DNA of 64,000 bases, from the NCBI RefSeq assembly GCF_002837275.1, contig NZ_NXIF01000026.1, forward strand, positions 1-64,000, written 5' to 3'. The position numbers were made by a program, and so were the translations under genes. The notes below the pieces were generated by a model. The model was not told the origin of the DNA. It did not search any database and saw only the letters and a program-made list of their open reading frames with translations. Below are positions 54,190 to 63,177 of this stretch, piece after piece. The first letter of the stretch is position 1. The number at the start of each line of letters is the position of its first letter. The stretch comes from Malaciobacter halophilus (GTDB lineage Bacteria > Campylobacterota > Campylobacteria > Campylobacterales > Arcobacteraceae).

Positions 54190-56076
54190 CTACAATCCTA
54201 ACGAAATATATAAATATACAAAGATACAACTCATTCCAACTAACATAAATCCTGCGTAGAATCTTACATTTGCATTTTGAATAGTTGCAACTTTTTTCCC
54301 AAATGAAACAAACTCATTACATACAGTCATAATAAATCCATCAATGATTTTTTCATCAACTACTTTATCAATAAATGTACTTAATTTTTTACTTGATTGA
54401 ACAAATAATTTATCGTAAAGTTCATCTATATAGAATTTGTTTGCAATGATTCCTTCTTCACTCTCTGGTTTATAAATATCAAATTTAGCATACTTTTTAT
54501 AAGCAACTACAATACCAGCAGCTGCAATAATAATTGAGGCTGCCATTAGTATATATTCTGTTGAGTGAGACATATGTATAGCATTTGAGTTTAATTGAGA
54601 AAGCCAAGTATCAACCCTTGCTTCTCCACCAAATATTGCTGGTAGATTTAAAAATCCTGCTGCTATTGCTCCAATAGATAAAATTAATAAAGGGAAAGTT
54701 ATAGTTTTTGATGTATATATATGCTTTGTAACATTTTTTGTTGGCGCTACAAAAACAATAAAATATAATCTAAACATATAAAATGCAGTTAGAAATGCTG
54801 TAAACATTCCAATTCCCCAAATTAAATATTCACCCTCTTGAAAAGCTGCTGCTAAAATAGCATCTTTTGAAAAGAAACCTGAAAATGGAGGAATACCAGA
54901 AATTGCTATTACACCTACTAAAAAAGTAAAGTGAATAATAGGTAATTGGGCTCTATGTTGTGCAATTTTAAAAATATTTTGTTCATGATGAAGGGCTATA
55001 ATTATTCCTCCAGCACCCATGAATAGCATAGCTTTAAAAAATGCGTGTGTAAATACATGAAATAGTCCTGAACTATAAAATCCAAGTCCAACAGCTATAA
55101 ACATATATCCTAATTGAGACATAGTAGAGTAAGCAAGTATTTTCTTAATATCTTGTTGTTTTGTTGCAATTACTGCAGCAAATAAAGCTGAAAATGCACC
55201 AATGTAAGCAATAAATAGACCAATGTTCTCAATACCACTATATAAAAAGTGAAATCTTGCAACCATATAAACACCAGCAGTTACCATTGTTGCTGCGTGA
55301 ATAAGTGCTGAGATTGGTGTTGGCCCTGCCATAGCATCAGGAAGCCATACATATAATGGAATTTGTGCTGATTTACCCATAGCACCAACAAATAATAAAA
55401 AGCCTGATAATATTAGTAATTCTGTTGAGGCATTAGAGATATTTGCTTCAATTGCAGAAAAGCTTAAAGAATCTGCACCTATTGCAAAGAATAGTGTAAC
55501 AACACCTAAAAGAAAACCAAAATCTCCCACTCTATTTGCAATAAAAGCTTTATTCCCTGCAATTACATTTTCTTTGTCTTGATAATAAAATGCAATTAGA
55601 AGGTATGAACATAGCCCAACACCTTCCCATCCAATAAAAAGAATAATAGGGTTATCTGCTAGAACTAAAATTAACATCGAAGCTAAAAATAGATTAAAAT
55701 ATGCAAAAAACTTACCAAATCCATCATCACCTTTCATATATCCAATAGCATAGATATGAATTAGCCATCCAACAAAAGTAATAAACATAGACATGAAAAT
55801 TGCTAAGTTATCTCCTAACAAACTCATTTGTATAGTTAAATTACCAATTGAAAGCCAAGTAAATAGATTTTGAGTAAAAATTATACTATTTTCTTCCATT
55901 TGTAAAAAAAGATTTAATGTTATTAAAAAAGCAATTAAAGGTGTTCCTGTCCCAATAATTGAAAATATTTTATCAGAAACTTTTTGCTTTTTTATATGAT
56001 AAAAATAGAATCCTGCATTTAATATTGCACCTAATAAAGGGGCTAATATTATCCATACTAATAAAGGAGTACTCAT
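54190..56076 (-). CDS. nuoL: NADH:quinone oxidoreductase subunit L
   Basis: Distal pump subunit that also supplies the long lateral helix. The 628-residue protein has LFIGWEGVGLCSYLLIAFYY with the helix-5 Glu, GAMGKSAQIPLYVWLPDAMAG with the helix-7 Lys, HAATMVTAGVYM, and KKILAYSTMSQLGYMF. The C-terminal part (KFYIDELYDKLFVQSSKKLSTF) forms the lateral helix region. It overlaps nuoK by 4 bases. Confidence 0.96.
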   Translation of the reverse strand: MSTPLLVWIILAPLLGAILNAGFYFYHIKKQKVSDKIFSIIGTGTPLIAFLITLNLFLQMEENSIIFTQNLFTWLSIGNLTIQMSLLGDNLAIFMSMFITFVGWLIHIYAIGYMKGDDGFGKFFAYFNLFLASMLILVLADNPIILFIGWEGVGLCSYLLIAFYYQDKENVIAGNKAFIANRVGDFGFLLGVVTLFFAIGADSLSFSAIEANISNASTELLILSGFLLFVGAMGKSAQIPLYVWLPDAMAGPTPISALIHAATMVTAGVYMVARFHFLYSGIENIGLFIAYIGAFSALFAAVIATKQQDIKKILAYSTMSQLGYMFIAVGLGFYSSGLFHVFTHAFFKAMLFMGAGGIIIALHHEQNIFKIAQHRAQLPIIHFTFLVGVIAISGIPPFSGFFSKDAILAAAFQEGEYLIWGIGMFTAFLTAFYMFRLYFIVFVAPTKNVTKHIYTSKTITFPLLILSIGAIAAGFLNLPAIFGGEARVDTWLSQLNSNAIHMSHSTEYILMAASIIIAAAGIVVAYKKYAKFDIYKPESEEGIIANKFYIDELYDKLFVQSSKKLSTFIDKVVDEKIIDGFIMTVCNEFVSFGKKVATIQNANVRFYAGFMLVGMSCIFVYLYISLGL

Positions 56077-56387
56077 GATTTTTCTCCTTGTGTAAGTGTA
56101 GTAAAGATATCAGTATCTAAAGATTTTTTTGATCTAAATAGTAAAATAATTACTGATAAGAAAATAGCAGCTTCAGCAGCAGCTATTGCAATCACAAGTA
56201 CAGTCATAACTTGTGCATCTAAATTGAAATGGTATCTAGCAAATGTAACTAAAAATAGTGTAATACCATTTAACATTAGCTCTATTGACATATAAATAAC
56301 AAAAATATTTTTTCTTGCAATAACACCAATAACACCTATTGAAAATAGTATCATTGAAACAAATGCATATGATGATAAACTTATCAT
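56073..56387 (-). CDS. nuoK: NADH:quinone oxidoreductase subunit K
   Basis: Small three-span subunit of the proton path. The 104-residue length is usual. Two conserved membrane glutamates are seen in YMSIELMLNGITLFLV and AIAAAEAAIFLSVIIL. It starts one base inside the nuoJ stop and ends in a 4-base overlap with nuoL. Confidence 0.95.
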   Translation of the reverse strand: MISLSSYAFVSMILFSIGVIGVIARKNIFVIYMSIELMLNGITLFLVTFARYHFNLDAQVMTVLVIAIAAAEAAIFLSVIILLFRSKKSLDTDIFTTLTQGEKS

Positions 56388-56911
56388 TATTGTTCTCCTT
56401 TATTTTCTTTAGGTTTTCTTCTTTTTGCAAGAACAATTGAACCTACTAAAGCAACTAAAAGTAGTATAGAAATAAGTTCAAATGAAACTAACCAGTTATT
56501 ATAAAGTGCCATACCAACAGGTTTTATGTCTCCAAAATTACCTTCTACAATATTTAAATCTTTTTCAGGTAGATTTGCTACTGCTTTTAAAACTAAAATA
56601 TTTAAAGGTAAAACTAAAAGAACACCTAAACCAATTAGTGAGTATTTTTTTGGTTCTTTTGGTAAATCTTCTTCTTTAATATTAAGAAACATTAAAATAA
56701 AAAGAATAAGAGTCATAATTGCCCCTGCATAAACAATTATTTGAACCATAAATAAGAAGCTTGCACTTAATAAAGCAAATAATCCACCAATTGATAGCAT
56801 AGTTATTAATAGACCCAATGCACTATATATTGGACTTTTGTTTATTAACATTGCAACTGCACCTGCAATTGCAAATGCACTTAGTGCTACAAAAACTATA
56901 TCAGCCATCAT
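56387..56911 (-). CDS. nuoJ: NADH:quinone oxidoreductase subunit J
   Basis: Membrane subunit with five spans; 174 residues. Family features are SPIYSALGLLITMLSIGGLFALLSASFL and IVYAGAIMTLILFILMFLN, which contains the pi-bulge helix. An ATGATG start lies over the end of nuoI (11-base overlap) with AGGATTTAA upstream. The C-terminus is charged (AKRRKPKENKGEQ), as expected for the cytoplasmic side. Confidence 0.95.
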   Translation of the reverse strand: MMADIVFVALSAFAIAGAVAMLINKSPIYSALGLLITMLSIGGLFALLSASFLFMVQIIVYAGAIMTLILFILMFLNIKEEDLPKEPKKYSLIGLGVLLVLPLNILVLKAVANLPEKDLNIVEGNFGDIKPVGMALYNNWLVSFELISILLLVALVGSIVLAKRRKPKENKGEQ

Positions 56912-57407
56912 TTAAATCCTTTGAACGTTCATTTGACATTAAGTACTCTTTATCAACTACAAACTCTTCTCTTGATGAGCCAGTAAATGAAAAGATTCCT
57001 GTATCCATTCTAATTGCATCGCAAGGGCAAGCTTCAACACAATACCCACAATAAACACACTCTAAAAGGTCAATTTTGAACTGTTTTGGTCTTTTTTCAG
57101 CAACTCCATCAAATCTCTCTTCTGCATCAATAAAAATACAGTTTGCTGGACAAGCAGTTGCACACATATAACATGCAACACACTTTTCACTTCCATCATC
57201 CCATTTTGTAAGTCTGTGTACACCTCTGTATCTTTCACTTAAGTCTTCAGGTTGTACTTCTGGGTATGACATTGTTTTAAGATTTGATGTATCTTTTAAA
57301 TTCTTAACAAAGTGCGTAAAAGTTGTTTTCATTCCACCTGCAATTGCAGGTAAATAGAGTTTATCTTTTAGCGACTTTCCGTGTCTAGGTACTATTTTTA
57401 TTCCCAT
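56901..57407 (-). CDS. nuoI: NADH:quinone oxidoreductase subunit I
   Basis: Peripheral 8Fe ferredoxin-like subunit that carries clusters N6a and N6b to the quinone site. The 168-residue protein has two classical motifs: CVACYMCATACPANCI and CVYCGYCVEACPCDAI. The N-terminal ~60 residues anchor it to the membrane arm. It follows nuoH by one base and overlaps nuoJ by 11. Confidence 0.96.
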   Translation of the reverse strand: MGIKIVPRHGKSLKDKLYLPAIAGGMKTTFTHFVKNLKDTSNLKTMSYPEVQPEDLSERYRGVHRLTKWDDGSEKCVACYMCATACPANCIFIDAEERFDGVAEKRPKQFKIDLLECVYCGYCVEACPCDAIRMDTGIFSFTGSSREEFVVDKEYLMSNERSKDLNDG

Positions 57408-57408
57408 C

Positions 57409-58692
57409 TTAACTTCCTGTAACTACAATATATGTTGCTGTTATTACAATATTTAATAGTGATAAAGGTAATAACACTTTCCAACCTAACATTTGAAGTT
57501 GGTCATATCTAAATCTTAATAGAGTCCATCTAATCCAGATAAAAACTAAAGCAACAAGTAAAAACTTAATAAGAAAAGTTAAAACTTGAAGTACTGCAAC
57601 AGTAATAGCTATACCATTTTGAGTTAGTCCTGTTGCTAAAAACCATCCAAATAAAGCTACTGTACCTATGGCAAGTGCCCAAAATATTTTATTTAAAATA
57701 GCTGTTTCTTTTGCTCTTACATTACTTGAATCTTTCCAGTTATTATTTTTTTTCATCCAAGTTGTTAAAATATATATTTTTAAAGGTACAAGAATTATTA
57801 TTGCAATCATCACATAATCAATATTATTTTTTAATGCTTGTGTATCTAACCAAGGTATTTGATATCCACCAAAAAACAGTGTTACAATTATGGCACTTGC
57901 AGCACATAGTGCAGCTAATTCTCCAACTTGAAAAAGTCCAAATCTCATTGCTGAATATTCTGTGTGATACCCTGCAACAATCTCTGATTCACCTTCAGCT
58001 AAATCAAATGGAGCTCTATTAGCTTCTGCAAAAGCAGTAACAATAAAAATCAATGCTGCTAAAGGTTGTAGAAAAATTCCCCATGCTGGTATAAATCCAA
58101 ATACTAACTCTCCTTGCGCTACAACAATATCACCTAAATGAATTGAACCATAAGTTAAAAGCATAGAGATAACAGATAAAGCCATGGCCGCTTCATAAGA
58201 GATAACTTGTGCAGTTGCTCTAATAGAACTTAAAATACCATATTTACTTCCTGATGAATAACCACCTAAGATGATTCCATATGTAGATAAACCTGCAAAT
58301 GCTAAAAACCACATTATTCCAAGTTCCATAGGTAATGCTTGCATCATATGTGATTGACCATCTATAACTAAATCATCAGCAAAAGGAATTACACCAAATG
58401 TTAAGAATATACAAAAAAATAGTATTACAGGAGCTAAAGTAAAGAAAAGTTTATATCTAATATGTGTAGGCATAAAATCTTCTTTAAATACAAGCTTTAA
58501 CATATCTGCAATACTTTGTATAAGTCCTCCAAGTCTAATTGGACCAATATTACATCTATTTGGCCCAGCTCTATCTTGAATAAAACCAGCAACTCTTCTT
58601 TCCCACCATACTAAAATAGGAGTCATTCCTGTTGCTAAAATCAATGCAATATGAATATTAATGATTATAACTACTAAAGAAACCGTTGTCAT
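57409..58692 (-). CDS. nuoH: NADH:quinone oxidoreductase subunit H, enlarged
   Basis: Membrane subunit that forms much of the quinone channel. Typical landmarks are WWERRVAGFIQDRAGPNRCNIGP, ISYEAAMALSVISML, and EANRAPFDLAEGESEIVAGYHTEYS. At 427 residues it is about 90 longer than the usual ~330. The extra part lies between GGYQIPWL and LIKFLLVALVFIWIRWTLLRFRYD and contains two further hydrophobic helices (VMIAIIILVPLKIYIL and IFWALAIGTVALFGWFLATG) joined by a charged loop. Its ATG overlaps the nuoG stop (ATGA). Confidence 0.95.
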   Translation of the reverse strand: MTTVSLVVIIINIHIALILATGMTPILVWWERRVAGFIQDRAGPNRCNIGPIRLGGLIQSIADMLKLVFKEDFMPTHIRYKLFFTLAPVILFFCIFLTFGVIPFADDLVIDGQSHMMQALPMELGIMWFLAFAGLSTYGIILGGYSSGSKYGILSSIRATAQVISYEAAMALSVISMLLTYGSIHLGDIVVAQGELVFGFIPAWGIFLQPLAALIFIVTAFAEANRAPFDLAEGESEIVAGYHTEYSAMRFGLFQVGELAALCAASAIIVTLFFGGYQIPWLDTQALKNNIDYVMIAIIILVPLKIYILTTWMKKNNNWKDSSNVRAKETAILNKIFWALAIGTVALFGWFLATGLTQNGIAITVAVLQVLTFLIKFLLVALVFIWIRWTLLRFRYDQLQMLGWKVLLPLSLLNIVITATYIVVTGS

Positions 58693-60125
58693 ATATTTCC
58701 TTTTTCCACCATACTTTTCATCTCTTCAATTAATGAAGTAATTGATAAAGCAGGATTCTCTTTACTCATTTTTGATATAACTTTTTGTTTTATACCATCA
58801 CAATTAATATAAGTACCACTTTTTTCAAAGAAAGAAGATATTGCTATTGCAACATTAGAGTTTTTAATTGTTAAGCAGTTATGTGAAAAACAACTAACAA
58901 CTTTTTTATTTTCCAATAAATCTAAGTTGTCTTCAAAAAAGCTATTATCTAAAACAACAACCAGTGAAGCTTTTGCTAAATTATTTTTAAACTCTTCTTC
59001 ATCTTCACTAATTTCATACTCTTTAAATGCAGCTCTATTTGTACTTCTATCATTTGTTTTTAAATAATCATCTTTAAAAGAGTCATCAAAATAGTTTGGT
59101 GAATAACCAGTTACATTTGCACCAATCATATTTGCAAGAGCTTTTACATTTTGCATCTCTTCACATGAAAGATTTGGGCTTAATACAAAAAGCACATCTT
59201 TATTTGTTGCAATTAGTTTAAACATTGAAGCAATACTATTTTCAATTGTTGACTCTTTTGAATCTACAATTGTATTTGTGAATCTATTTTTATTTTCATT
59301 GTGATAAGAGAGTCTTCCTTCATCACAAATAAAATGTCCATTAACATTTTTATTAACTCTTGGTCTGAATCTAAAGATTTGGTCATCTTTATATTTCTCT
59401 TTTCTATGATCAACATGAATGTTACAACCTTTTGAACACCCATTACAGATAGCATCAAAGCTCTCAAGGAACCATACTCTTTGTTGGAATCTAAAATCTT
59501 TTGATGTTAATGCTCCCACAGGACATAAATCAACCACATTCATTGCATACGGATTAGAAAGTGGTTTTCCTGGGAATGTTCCAATAACAGAGTGGTCAGC
59601 TCTATTTATTACACCTAACTCATTTGTTCCTGTTATATCTGAACAAAATCTAACACATCTAGTACAAAGAACGCATCTCTCTTGGTCAAGCATAACATTT
59701 GCCCCAAGGTCAACTCTTTTTCTTGCATGATTTTTACTATCAACATTCACTCTTGAGTCATAGAAACCTGATTCCATATAGTAGTCTTGTAGTTTACACT
59801 CTCCTGCTTGGTCACAAGTAGGACAGTCAATTGGGTGATTAATAAGTTGAAGTTCTAAAATATCTCTTCGAACTTTTTCTATATTTTCACCTTTTGTTCT
59901 TACAATCATACCATCTTTAATAGGTGTGTCACATGCAATTTGAGGTCTTTTTTGTCCCTCAATTTCTACCATGCACATTCTACAATTTCCATCTTTCCCT
60001 AGTGCTTGGTGATAGCAAAAATGAGGAATATGAATATTCTCATCTAATAAAGTATCAATTAGAAGGCTACCTTTTGTAGCTTCTAATTCTTCCCCGTTTA
60101 CTGATATTTTTACCATTTCACTCAT
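58689..60125 (-). CDS. nuoG: NADH:quinone oxidoreductase subunit G, short form
   Basis: Iron-sulfur subunit of the peripheral arm. The 478-residue protein keeps the N-terminal cluster region: FCYHQALGKDGNCRMC for N1b, CPTCDQAGECKLQDYY for N5, CVLCTRCVRFC for N4, and CNGCSKGCN with FICDEGR for N7. The molybdopterin-type C-terminal domain, which makes most NuoG proteins 680-900 residues, is reduced to about 200 degenerate residues. The clean ATGA overlap with nuoH and the AGGAGATAAC ribosome site argue against a sequencing frameshift. Confidence 0.94.
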   Translation of the reverse strand: MSEMVKISVNGEELEATKGSLLIDTLLDENIHIPHFCYHQALGKDGNCRMCMVEIEGQKRPQIACDTPIKDGMIVRTKGENIEKVRRDILELQLINHPIDCPTCDQAGECKLQDYYMESGFYDSRVNVDSKNHARKRVDLGANVMLDQERCVLCTRCVRFCSDITGTNELGVINRADHSVIGTFPGKPLSNPYAMNVVDLCPVGALTSKDFRFQQRVWFLESFDAICNGCSKGCNIHVDHRKEKYKDDQIFRFRPRVNKNVNGHFICDEGRLSYHNENKNRFTNTIVDSKESTIENSIASMFKLIATNKDVLFVLSPNLSCEEMQNVKALANMIGANVTGYSPNYFDDSFKDDYLKTNDRSTNRAAFKEYEISEDEEEFKNNLAKASLVVVLDNSFFEDNLDLLENKKVVSCFSHNCLTIKNSNVAIAISSFFEKSGTYINCDGIKQKVISKMSKENPALSITSLIEEMKSMVEKGNI

Positions 60126-60154
60126 ATTTTGTTATCTCCTTTAGTAACTTCTTT

Positions 60155-61441
60155 TTAGTTACCAGTATATAATTGTCTTGGTCTAGCAATTTTATGGCTT
60201 GGGTCTTGTTTTAATTCAGACCATTGAGAAATCCATCCTGGAATTCTTCCAATAACAAAGATTGGAGTAAACATTTCAACTGGGATTTTAAGAGCAGTTA
60301 AAATTACACCAGAATAGAAATCAATATTTGGATATAAACCTCTATCTCTAAAATAACTATCACTTAATGCAGCATCTTCAACAGCAGCAGCAATATCTAA
60401 TAGTTTTGAATCTAAATTCAACTCTTCTCTTAATTGGTCTTGTAATTTTTTAAGAGTTTCTGCTCTTGGGTCTCTATTTTTATAAACTCTATGTCCAAAT
60501 CCCATTAATCTAAATGGGTCATTTTTATCTTTTGCTTTTGCAATATAAGATGGAACATTTTTTACATCACCAATTAATCTTAATTGGTCCATTACTTTTT
60601 CATTTGCTCCACCGTGTGCACTTCCCCATAAAGCAGAAATACCAGAAGCAATTGCAACATAAGGGTGAGCTTCAGTTGAACCTACGTTTCTAACAGTAGT
60701 AGTTGAAGCATTTTGTTCATGGTCAGCATGTAGAGTTAATATTGCATCAAGAGCATCAACTTCAACTTGTTTAATCTCTTCATTTAATCCTCCACCTAGG
60801 TATTTCATCTTTCCACCTGGATATGCTCTTAGCATATATAAGAAGTTTTCAGTAAAATATCTATTTACATCAGGGTAAATTAGTGGTGTACCAATTGAAT
60901 TTCTATAAGCCATAGCTGCAATTGTAGGCATTTTAGCTAAGATTCTTCTTCTCATAGTTTTAAACTCTTCTTCATCTTCTAAATGTAAGTGGTCTTTATA
61001 AAAAGCAGAAAGAGCCATAGTAGCTGCTCCCATTGTAGCCATAGGATGGGCACCATCTGGTAAAGCATCAAATAGTCTAATTATTCCTTCATTTAAAAAT
61101 GATCTATGTCTAATCTCTAAATCAAAATCTTTAGACTCCTCTTTTGTAGGAAGTTTTCCCATCATTAGTAGATGACAAACATCAAGGTATGACTTTTTAC
61201 CAGCAAGCTCAGAAATCTCATATCCTCTATATCTTAACTCAGAGTTTTCACCATCAATAAAAGTAATTTTTGACTCACAAGAAGCCGTTGAAGTATAACC
61301 TGGGTCATAAGTAAACATTCCTGAGTCTTTATAAAAGCTTCTAATATCTACAACACTTGGTCCTCTTGTACCATCAATTATATTATATTCATAAGATTTA
61401 CCGTTTCTGTTGTCAGTTAATGTCATTGTATTTTTTGCCAT
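60155..61441 (-). CDS. gltA: Citrate synthase (type II, GltA)
   Basis: Condenses acetyl-CoA and oxaloacetate at the entry of the TCA cycle. The 428-residue protein is of the long, GltA-like type. Catalytic residues are seen in WGSAHGGANEKV, GFGHRVYKNRDPRA and DFYSGVILTALK. HADHEQNASTTTVR is a conserved patch. It lies between nuoF (16-base gap) and nuoG (29-base gap), same strand, with AAGGAGAAAAATT before the ATG, so it is expressed with complex I. PrpC at 12.4 kb is the methylcitrate paralogue. Confidence 0.96.
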   Translation of the reverse strand: MAKNTMTLTDNRNGKSYEYNIIDGTRGPSVVDIRSFYKDSGMFTYDPGYTSTASCESKITFIDGENSELRYRGYEISELAGKKSYLDVCHLLMMGKLPTKEESKDFDLEIRHRSFLNEGIIRLFDALPDGAHPMATMGAATMALSAFYKDHLHLEDEEEFKTMRRRILAKMPTIAAMAYRNSIGTPLIYPDVNRYFTENFLYMLRAYPGGKMKYLGGGLNEEIKQVEVDALDAILTLHADHEQNASTTTVRNVGSTEAHPYVAIASGISALWGSAHGGANEKVMDQLRLIGDVKNVPSYIAKAKDKNDPFRLMGFGHRVYKNRDPRAETLKKLQDQLREELNLDSKLLDIAAAVEDAALSDSYFRDRGLYPNIDFYSGVILTALKIPVEMFTPIFVIGRIPGWISQWSELKQDPSHKIARPRQLYTGN

Positions 61442-61457
61442 AATTTTTCTCCTTGAT

Positions 61458-62702
61458 TTATTTAAATTCTTTTACAAATTCATCTCTAAATTTGATAATT
61501 ATACTTTTTATAATATCTTTAACAGCAGGTGCAAAAACACATATTGTTTTACCATTCATTGTTTCACAAACATCTAAAATAGTATCTAAATCTTCTTTTG
61601 TACCTTCACCAGCTAATACTTTTGCAAGTATTTTATCAATCCAACCACAACCCTCTCTACAAGGTGTACATTGACCACAAGATTCATGATGATAAAACTC
61701 AATTAAATTTTTTGCTACATCAATCATACTCATGTCTTCATCAATTATTATCATACCTCCTGTACCAAGTGTTGAACCTATGTCCCACATTGATTCATAA
61801 TCTAATACTGCTTCTTCAACCTCTTTTGCAGTTAAAATTGGACAAGATGAACCTCCAGGAATCACAGCTTTAAGCTTTTTACCTTCTTTCATTCCTCCAC
61901 CAATTTTATTAATTACATCAATCATTTTATTACCAAATGCTAACTCATAAACACCTGGATTTTTAACAGGACCACTCATAGCAAAAAGCATAGTTCCTGG
62001 TGATTTCTCCGTTCCATATGCTGTATAAGCTTCATACCCTTTTTCAACAATAAAAGGAACAGTAGCAATTGTTTCTACATTGTTTACTGTTGCAGGATTA
62101 TCAAAAAACCACTCACACTCTTTTTGGTGTGGCTTTAGTCTTGGATGTCCACGTTTACCTTCAAGTGACTCAATAAGTGCTGATTTTTCTCCACAAATAT
62201 ATGCTCCACCACCTCTATGAACTGTTATATCCATTCTATAATCATGACCCATAACTTTTTCACCAATAATCCCAGCATCATATGCCTCTTTGATAGCTTC
62301 ATTTAATCTATCAATAAACCATTTATATTCACCTCTTACATAAATATAAGCATCATGTGCGTTCATTGCATAAGATGAACAAATTATTCCTTCTATTAAA
62401 AGGTGTGGGTCATATTGGAAAATTTGTCTATCTTTGAAAGTTCCTGGTTCTGATTCATCTCCATTTACTATTAGGTATGATGGTCTTGGATCATCTTTTG
62501 GCATAAGTTTCCACTTTGGTCCACATGGTGCACCCCCACCACCTTTACCTCTAAGACCTGATTTTGTAACTTCTTCTATTACATCATCTGGTGCCATAGT
62601 AAATAGTTTTTCTATTGAAGAGTATCTTCCATTTGCTTTTGCTACTTCTAATTTATGTGAATTAGGAATATCAAAATTTTCACTTACTACTTTTACTAGC
62701 AT
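61458..62702 (-). CDS. nuoF: NADH:quinone oxidoreductase subunit F
   Basis: NADH-oxidising FMN subunit. The 414-residue protein has the FMN/NADH motif GLRGKGGGGAPCGPKW (the usual phenylalanine-threonine pair is Ala-Pro-Cys here), YLIVNGDESEPGTFKDR, and the N3 cluster ligands in SCGQCTPCREG with GKTICVFAPA. The start at CAGGAGTGCAAAA-ATG gives a 23-base overlap with nuoE. Presence of NuoF means electrons can come from NADH, unlike Campylobacter and Helicobacter complex I. Confidence 0.96.
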   Translation of the reverse strand: MLVKVVSENFDIPNSHKLEVAKANGRYSSIEKLFTMAPDDVIEEVTKSGLRGKGGGGAPCGPKWKLMPKDDPRPSYLIVNGDESEPGTFKDRQIFQYDPHLLIEGIICSSYAMNAHDAYIYVRGEYKWFIDRLNEAIKEAYDAGIIGEKVMGHDYRMDITVHRGGGAYICGEKSALIESLEGKRGHPRLKPHQKECEWFFDNPATVNNVETIATVPFIVEKGYEAYTAYGTEKSPGTMLFAMSGPVKNPGVYELAFGNKMIDVINKIGGGMKEGKKLKAVIPGGSSCPILTAKEVEEAVLDYESMWDIGSTLGTGGMIIIDEDMSMIDVAKNLIEFYHHESCGQCTPCREGCGWIDKILAKVLAGEGTKEDLDTILDVCETMNGKTICVFAPAVKDIIKSIIIKFRDEFVKEFK

Positions 62703-63177
62703 TTTTGCACTCCTGAATTACATTTTTTAAAGATTCAACACTTTGATTTTCATGATATTGACCATTTAGTGCAAACATTGGAGCACCTCCACATGCACCT
62801 AAACATTCAACTTCACTAAAATGGAAAAGACCATCTTCACTTGTTTCTCCTGGACCAATACCAATTGTCTCTTTTATAAATTTTTTAAGTTCAGGAGCAC
62901 CCATTACCATACATGATAGAGTTTTACATAATTCGATATGATATGTTCCAATAGGTTTTAAATTAAACATTGTATAAAATGTTGCAAACTCATAAACTTC
63001 AATAGGTGTCTTATTTAGCTTATCAGCAACATAAATCATTGCATCTGGACTTACCCAACCTTCTTGTTCTTGAACTAACCATAAAGCTGGAAGCATCATA
63101 GAGTCACTGTTTGGGTATCTTTTTATTTGCTCTTGAAACTTTGCTTCATTTTCAGGTGTATATTTAAATTTACTCAT
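62680..63177 (-). CDS. nuoE: NADH:quinone oxidoreductase subunit E
   Basis: Thioredoxin-like [2Fe-2S] subunit (cluster N1a) that binds next to NuoF. The 165-residue protein has C-x4-C in ELCKTLSCMVMG and C-x3-C in VECLGACGGAPM, at family spacing. The N-terminal helix bundle (RYPNSDSMMLPALWLVQEQEGW) is typical. It overlaps nuoF by 23 bases and touches nuoD at one base. Confidence 0.95.
   Translation of the reverse strand: MSKFKYTPENEAKFQEQIKRYPNSDSMMLPALWLVQEQEGWVSPDAMIYVADKLNKTPIEVYEFATFYTMFNLKPIGTYHIELCKTLSCMVMGAPELKKFIKETIGIGPGETSEDGLFHFSEVECLGACGGAPMFALNGQYHENQSVESLKNVIQECKNASKSSK

Noticed and set aside
58689-60125. nuoG broken by a frameshift or assembly error
   Set aside because: The stop overlaps the nuoH ATG with a ribosome site inside, and no continuation of the molybdopterin domain exists in other frames.
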